A stretch of 64,000 nucleotides of DNA from Argopecten irradians (Eukaryota > Mollusca > Bivalvia > Pectinida > Pectinidae). Both the position numbers and the translations under genes were made by a program. The stretch covers positions 68,781,418-68,845,417 of the forward strand of contig NC_091135.1 of the NCBI RefSeq assembly GCF_041381155.1, in the 5' to 3' direction. Positions 58,081 to 64,000 of this stretch are shown piece by piece (the first letter of the stretch is position 1; every line of letters begins with the position of its first letter). Below the pieces are notes generated by a model. It saw nothing but the letters and a program-made list of their open reading frames with translations. It made no database searches and was not told the origin of the DNA.

Positions 58081-58189
58081 TCAATGTGTTTTTTTCAAAT
58101 GCATGTTTTTTAACTTGCATTTTCAGCTTTAAGGTAATATCACAATTACCACAATATCATAATGTAGTCATAAACAAAAAATACAGAAT

Positions 58190-59590
58190 GTCGACATTGT
58201 CTATTAATACAGAAATTTATCGTTATATTTGAAATATGGAAAACTTTAAGATGTGGAACACACCCGAAATGTCATATCGATAAGGATTAATATACATATG
58301 GTACCGCCGAAAAGTTGATCGACAAACTGTGTTGGATTGTTTTGTCCACGTGACCGGGTATCACAAATAACGAGAAGACGGGAATATCGTCTGCGTACGT
58401 GTGCTGTAAAATGGAATAGGTAGGATTCAATGAGTGTCAATTTCACATATAAACAAACGTAGTAATACAAAACTTTTAACCTGATCTAAGCATTCAATGT
58501 ACTGTTTTTCACAGAAGCGGATTGGGAGCTGACTCTGACTTGTGGATAAAACAGGCCATCATATCAGCTGTGAAAATATTAAAATTTCAATAGCGAAGTT
58601 GACTCTGAGTTATGATTCTGACACATCGAACAATACTGAATATACATTATGTACGCCTTAACCTTCATCGAACATATATTTCGGTCTGATATTTTCTCCT
58701 TTATAATAATATTTATCTAACCACTTATGAGTCAACTAAAACTAATAAAAATAATTTATTTAGTTGATATATGTATTTGCACAACTACGGAGAAGATTTA
58801 TATAGGCTTACCATGTTTTATAATACGTTGATATGTGCTTTTGTGTGTAATAAAAGAATTTGTTGATATGAAATAAGTCGACATTTTCTGAGTCGAAGTA
58901 ATTAAAATTGTATTTCTTGTAATTTTCACTGTAACGATATGTCGTTTTAACATTCGACATTTGAATATGTACCTTGATGATTTAGCTCCCCAAAACCATA
59001 TGTCAGTCTATAAAAGAGCCTAAATCTAGGGATCATATATTCCTGGTTTTGAATAAAACGTCTTCAATCTCCGCCATATTCAGTACCTTCGGGTTTTGTC
59101 GGAATTCCGAATCGTATCACGTGACTGACGTCCACACGTCCTGCACGTGGTGATCCAGGTAACTAGCGTAAGCGCACATGTGTTTGTTTACGTTTTCCTT
59201 CTGGCTAATATGAGCAAATCGTGCTGGTTTATGTCCACAGAGCGAGTATTTGAAACATCTAATTCACACATTGCCATAATTCAATATTGTGTGTATTAAA
59301 AATTGTAATGTGCGAGAATTAATTTTTCTTTGTAAATTGAGTCTGCTGAGGTCGACCACGTCTTTTGTTTACGAAAATTGTTGACATCTCTCATGGTTTC
59401 ACAACTCTCGTGTTACTTCGAGATTGTCGCGACGATGTTCGAAAGAGTTCGGAATGATTCGGCATCTTTCGAGCCTATTTTTCACGTGTACACGTTAAAA
59501 AATTTTTTTCACTTCTATAATTAAAATACTTCAAGTGCTGCAACTTAATAAAAAGTGGTAAAAGTAGAAAGTTTAAACCTCGGACAGACG
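58190..59590 (+). repeat. Left arm of the foldback element
   Basis: Contains paired landmarks such as ttagctccccaaaa (about 58,981), a cacgtg-rich part near 59,120-59,160, and cacgtgtacacgttaaaaa near 59,482. Its inner end is gtttaaacct at about 59,571-59,580. Confidence 0.7.
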
Positions 59591-60279
59591 GAGAAAAATG
59601 TGTATAACACTTATACAGTTTTTACTATGACAAAAAGAGCGAAAGTGATAGACCATACAACTTTAAGACAGTCCAAGCAACTATGTCGAACAAAAATCAC
59701 TTGTCCAGCGCGTCAGTGGACTGTTGCTACATGTACTGATTTGTACAGTACTAACACACAGGTGAAAATTGGGTTATATACAGCAACAGGTGGTGTTGTT
59801 GTACCAGTTGTAATTAAACATAATGTTTTCACAATAGTAACATCATTCTGTGAATTCTTATAGCACCTTGGACAGAAATGTCCTCAAATGATTGGCGGAG
59901 AGCCGTCACGTGGTGACCCCCCTAACACTTTATAAGAGGTCAGTAAATTTTATTATGATGCTATTCTTCCTTTATTTCTATCCAACGTGATTTGTATACA
60001 AACCTCTGCTTTAGTAGGACAGACTTGTAGGTGATTTTACATATTAACCAACAGTCTCCCCAAAACAACCCATTGGTTGTAATATAAAACACTTCGCCAT
60101 ATAACCAATTCTTATAAACACCACCCTTTATCAATCTACCTTTTTTTAATCTTTAACCCCATCTGACACCTTCTTAAGATAGCCAAGTTTCCACTAAAAT
60201 TAAGGCATCTAAGATAAACTGCTACCCATTAACCATCTAAAGCTACTTTCGTAATTTCTGCTTTCCTTTACGCTATTTT
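59591..60279. other. Loop of the foldback element
   Basis: Unpaired centre. A plus-strand frame runs to 59,863, but its only ATG lies near 59,627 and the product resembles nothing I know. I do not call a gene. Confidence 0.5.
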
Positions 60280-61330
60280 ACACTGTCTGAGGTTTAAACT
60301 TTCTAATTTTACCACTTTTTATAAAGTTGCAGCACTGGAAGTATCTTAAATTATAAAAATAAAAAAATCTTTTTAACGTGTACACGTGAAAAATAGGCTC
60401 GAAAGATGCCGAATCATTCCGAACTCTTCCGAACATCGTCGCGACAATCTCGAAGTAAAACGAGAGTTGTGAGACCAAGAGAATATATCAACAATTTTTC
60501 ATAAACAAAATATGTGGTCGACCTCATCAGACTCTATCTACAAAGAAAATAATGCTCGCACATAACAATATTTGATACACACAACATTTTACGGTAATGT
60601 GTAAATTGGATGTTTCAAATACTCAATCTGTGGACATATACTAGCATGATTTGCTCATATAGGCCAGAAGGAAAACGTAAACAAACACATGTGTGCTTAC
60701 GCTAGTTACCTGGCTGACCACGTGCAGGTCGTGTCGAACGTCAGTCACGTGATACGATTAGGAATCCGACAAAACCCGAAGTCACTGAACATGGCGGTGA
60801 TTGAAGGCGCTTTATTCAAAACCAGGAATATATGATTCCTAGATTTCGGCTCTCTTTTAGGCCGACATATGCTTTTGGGGAGCTAAATCATCAAGTTACA
60901 TATCAATGTTTAAATATCAAATGTTTAAGTTGCATATCGTTACAGTGTGAAATTAGCAGCAATACAACTTTAATATCATGGATATTACTATCACGGCTAT
61001 CATGGACTCCAATATGGCGACCGTCCTATGGCTTTCATTCAAATGACACCATATCAAAAGGTGACCAAGCCTTTATATAAAGTGCCCTGTCTCCGTCCGG
61101 AAATGTACATTCTGGTCTTTTTATTAGTTAACATTCTAACTACATCGTCCTTCGTGTCTTTACTTTTGATATCCAAGTGATAAAAGTAAGAAACAACACA
61201 GTTTCTCGACATGCTTTTCGATGGTACCATATTCACCGCAACAAGTCGATTAATACTTATCGATATAACATTTCAATATTTCAATCATGTTTTTATTTTT
61301 GCAAGTAAAATATTATAGAAATATAACATT
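60280..61330 (-). repeat. Right arm of the foldback element
   Basis: Inverted match of the left arm, from aggtttaaac at about 60,290 outward to the terminal block at 61,200-61,330. That block is also shared with 40,050-40,215. Confidence 0.7.
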
Positions 61331-61457
61331 TTGATGAGGTCGATACATGGTTATATCGACCAAAGAAAAGAATATTGACCGAGGACGCAGTCCGAGGTCG
61401 ATATTTTTTCTGTGATCGATATAACCATGTAATGACCGAAATCAAAATGCTATATTT
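61319..61457. mobile_element. Small palindromic MITE-like element
   Basis: About 139 bp that pairs with itself almost end to end: ataacattttgat with atcaaaatgctat outside, catggttatatcga with tcgatataaccatg in the middle, and cgaggac-gca-gtccg at the centre. It touches the outer end of the foldback element and may have inserted there. Confidence 0.75.
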
Positions 61458-63186
61458 GTTTTATTATTTTTCTGGATTTTTTACATTTTGAAACGATTGT
61501 GAAATTAAATGAGCATCGCATTGTAAATTCTGCTTTCTTGATGACAGTTATAATCCTATAATTTTGTAACAAGTATAATTAAAAAACAATATATGAAAAC
61601 AGTATCAATTGAAGCACTTCAAATCTTTATTACATGAACCCGGTACATGCGTGTTTGTAAATTGCATACATGTCCATGTACTCCATTATACATGTAGCTC
61701 CATGTCTTAAGGACACAGTCAATTAAATGTATAGTTTGTTCTCCGTTGAAATAATATACTTCCAAGTCAAACATATATTTCACAGATTCAGATTGACATT
61801 AAGATACATGTACATTATCTTATGCTAAGTACTCCATTCCGTAAAATAAAAATCGTATACATACAGTAGGATTAGCCTAGGCCTAATGTTGTAAGTAGCC
61901 TAGGTGGAATTTTAAAAATAAATATCAAACGTATTCACTATTCAACGGCTCCAGACGCTTAATGAATGTTATGCGATTATTTCCTACTCTTCTACCGTGT
62001 TTATGTTGGAAATTTAAAAGTTTAAACTGCCTAGTTCAGCTGGAAGTCATCATCATCTTTGTTAGAAACCGAAACAATCAACGTCGTCTGTCAAATTTTG
62101 TGGTTACGCTTCAAATTCAGGTCATCAAAGCGTTTGTTTCAAAGCGCCAGGAACACGAAGCGTTTTGGTAACGGAGACGATAACGTTATCTAAAAAATAA
62201 CCATGCAATATACTTTTTTCTATAAACTACTTCCGGAAAAATCTTGCAATATAGGTTTATCGGCGATCACGTGGCATGTTTTTGACCAATGAGATGTGAC
62301 CAAAAAACAGAAAAATAAGTATCAAAATAAATAAATCCTAATATTTAAGAATAACTTGATTATATTTTTTTTTGGTGTTATGTGAAATATAACACATGAA
62401 AATCTTGCAAGTACTCTGCAGCGGTGTTATGCATAGAGAGGTAAGTTATATCTCCAATAAATCATAAAAAACAAATATATTCAAATAGAATCCTTATAAT
62501 TCAATTTACTATAAATGATAAATATTCAATAAATACTTTTTTTTTCATTATGTTCGAGCCAATGCAAACGTTATATAACGGGCGACCGCCAATTTTAACC
62601 TGAGTTATGGTGGTCTGATAAAGTAAATTTTTAAGGCCCAATGAAAATGCTCGATAACAAGCAAAATTTGAACTATTGAAAGATAACATCGATCTTACAG
62701 CTTTACGATGTTATCGAACACTATCACATGCTACCTCGGACCGGTACAATAACCCTGGCATTTCTTGTTTAAATTCAAAATTAATAACTATTAGCCATAC
62801 TGAATTCTTAAACATTGCTCCGACGCTTTTAAATTAACGATATTTTCTAATTTTAGGCTTCCTTGCAAATTTGACAATAAATTATGCCCATAAAATGTGA
62901 TTATTCTCAATTATGTTCAAGTGAAGGGTCCATATAACGTAACAGTTTTCGAATATTTTGCTCGTGGATCTTAATTGGGTCACTAGTGGAATCGGGGTTA
63001 GAATCACAATATGTTACGAAATGATAGTGAAGGAGATCTAATCAATTGGCCGACTGGAAGCTTGATTGTTCAAAGATAACGGTTTTAATCCCAATACCTC
63101 CCCGCCCGCCCCCACCCAATCCCCCATGCCAACTTACTATCGCCAATGATATTTACAGCAATCTATCATGACTCCGTGTCCCCGAC
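61458..63186. other. Intergenic DNA, nothing recognised
   Basis: AT-rich sequence. The open frames (for example 61,962-62,171 plus and 62,501-62,689 minus) are short, without splice support or recognisable motifs. Confidence 0.5.
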
Positions 63187-63226
63187 ATCTCCCCTCCCCC
63201 CCCCCCTCACCCCCCCCCCCCCCCCA
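63187..63226. repeat. Poly-C tract
   Basis: Almost pure C for about 35 bases (63,191-63,225, broken by a few t and a), inside a C-rich 130-bp stretch that begins near 63,098. Such a tract can form G-quadruplex or i-motif structures. Its exact length is unreliable in sequencing. Confidence 0.9.
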
Positions 63227-63515
63227 GACACTAGATGTTTCATAACATTTCCAGCTTGTACTATGGGCTGTTAATTAACCAGCGATAAAATGTTTTCCAT
63301 TGTGTCGTAGGCGTCCCGATGACATCCGGTATGAGAAAGAATCACTCAAAAATTTTAATGCATGGCTGACATTCTCACGAAATTGCTTACTTAATCTTAA
63401 AAGTCATTTGGATGAATAAAAATGATCAAGTTAAAAAGAAACAACAGTAACCCAAATACGTAAGTTGAATTCATGATTTCCAGATTAAACCTGTTTGTTG
63501 TATGATATTTTATAG

Positions 63516-63770
63516 TATTGGCTGTGAAGCTGGGACTATGCTGGTCACCACGTCGACACATGAAGATATGCTGGACGTTTCTCATTTCATGATTGGCGAG
63601 ACGAGTCTGGATCAAAAGACCACAATAATAAAAAACCAATCGCCCGTGGCTGCCGGTATAACGTCTACTCGACCCATACGTGCAAACTTGAGTACCCGTC
63701 TGGATGCTGTTACACACTATACACAAACTTATGAAATGGCAGGGTCAGAACTAATCTTAAAACCAATCAG
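63516..63770 (+). CDS. Putative internal exon of an unknown gene
   Basis: An 85-codon stretch stays open between an acceptor-like ttttatag (ending 63,515) and a donor atcag|gtgaat (63,771). Both borders are phase 2, so the exon is symmetrical. The product is rich in T and S and begins near IGCEAGTMLVTTSTHEDMLD. I recognise no domain. The upstream pyrimidine tract is modest (ttgttgtatgatatttt). It may be one exon of a gene that continues beyond the window, or a chance open frame. Confidence 0.4.
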
Positions 63771-64000
63771 GTGAATAATGAAAATTTGTGTTAGTTAGCT
63801 GATTGGTTGACTGTGTGAATGGAATTCTAAGAACGTGCAGTTCGCAGTAAAGGCTTTGGTGATACGATTGCAACTACTTCCTATCGTAAAAATATCAATA
63901 AGGCAAATTATATTATTATCAAAAGGTAATATTTCCTATTTCTGACACGTCTCGTCATACCCAAAAATTCAATACATTACACTGGTGTCTTTACGGGATT
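63771..64000. other. Window end, nothing recognised
   Basis: Would be intron if the exon at 63,516-63,770 is real. No other signal is seen. Confidence 0.4.

Larger units (their letters stand above)
58187..61330. mobile_element. Long foldback (inverted-repeat) element, non-coding
   Basis: Two long arms, about 58,190-59,590 and 60,280-61,330, are inverted copies with perhaps 80-90% identity by eye, around a loop of about 690 bp. The best-paired blocks are 58,925-59,590 with 60,280-60,935, and 58,215-58,340 with 61,200-61,330. The left arm has about 300 bp more between these blocks. I see no transposase or polymerase. The structure fits a non-autonomous foldback DNA transposon or an old inverted duplication. 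Outer ends and any target duplication could not be fixed. Confidence 0.7.

Noticed and set aside
59555..59863. 102-codon frame in the foldback loop
   Set aside because: It starts at a GTG, the first ATG is near 59,627, and the product matches nothing known. Probably chance.

Overview
This is a window of eukaryotic nuclear DNA, most likely from a marine invertebrate. A bivalve or other mollusc is my best guess, but the species cannot be named from the sequence. The evidence is the spliced, phase-conserved exon structure at 36-40 kb, AT-rich non-coding DNA, an intact-looking Ty3/Gypsy LTR retroelement with TATA/Inr promoter, foldback elements, and no bacterial gene organisation.

Layout. (1) 1-35,778 is one large repeat structure. 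Two arms, 1-3,333 and 32,073-35,370, are inverted copies of each other, about 99% identical where I compared them by eye. Each arm holds a 27-bp minisatellite (family A) and a 1.1-kb single-copy spacer. Between the arms lies about 28 kb of a 39-bp satellite (family B). It runs in minus orientation from 3,687 to 7,551 with many small indels, flips at 7,552-7,556, and runs clean in plus orientation from 7,557 to 32,072. Both unit lengths are multiples of three, so very long open frames run through the arrays. I treat these frames as artefacts, not genes. (2) 36,166-39,577 holds a seven-exon minus-strand gene for a small secreted protein with six four-cysteine modules. (3) 39,578-42,510 is intergenic DNA with small repeat remnants. 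(4) 42,511-58,076 is a Gypsy-type retroelement in the tandem form LTR-internal-LTR-internal-LTR, flanked once by a 4-bp target duplication (TATT). Each internal region encodes gag, protease, reverse transcriptase, RNase H and a DD35E integrase, plus a third ORF with two zinc fingers in the position where env would lie. The two copies carry different frameshifts. The LTR leader holds a chain of about 20 small hairpins. (5) About 58,187-61,457 holds a long foldback element with a small palindromic element at its right end. (6) 61,458-64,000 is mostly empty, with a poly-C tract and one plausible exon at 63,516-63,770.

How the parts relate. In the retroelement, transcription should start at the Inr in the 5' LTR. 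A tRNA-Leu-like primer site lies 5 nt after the LTR, and Gag-Pol is read from the full-length RNA. ORF3 has a splice acceptor directly before its ATG, and a matching donor lies in the leader, so it is probably made from a spliced RNA. The cysteine-rich gene is independent of the repeats and ends about 400 bp from the minisatellite. The strongest leads are the zinc-finger ORF3, the hairpin-chain leader, the tandem element with a single target duplication, and the satellite-cored palindrome, which first needs to be cleared of assembly error.
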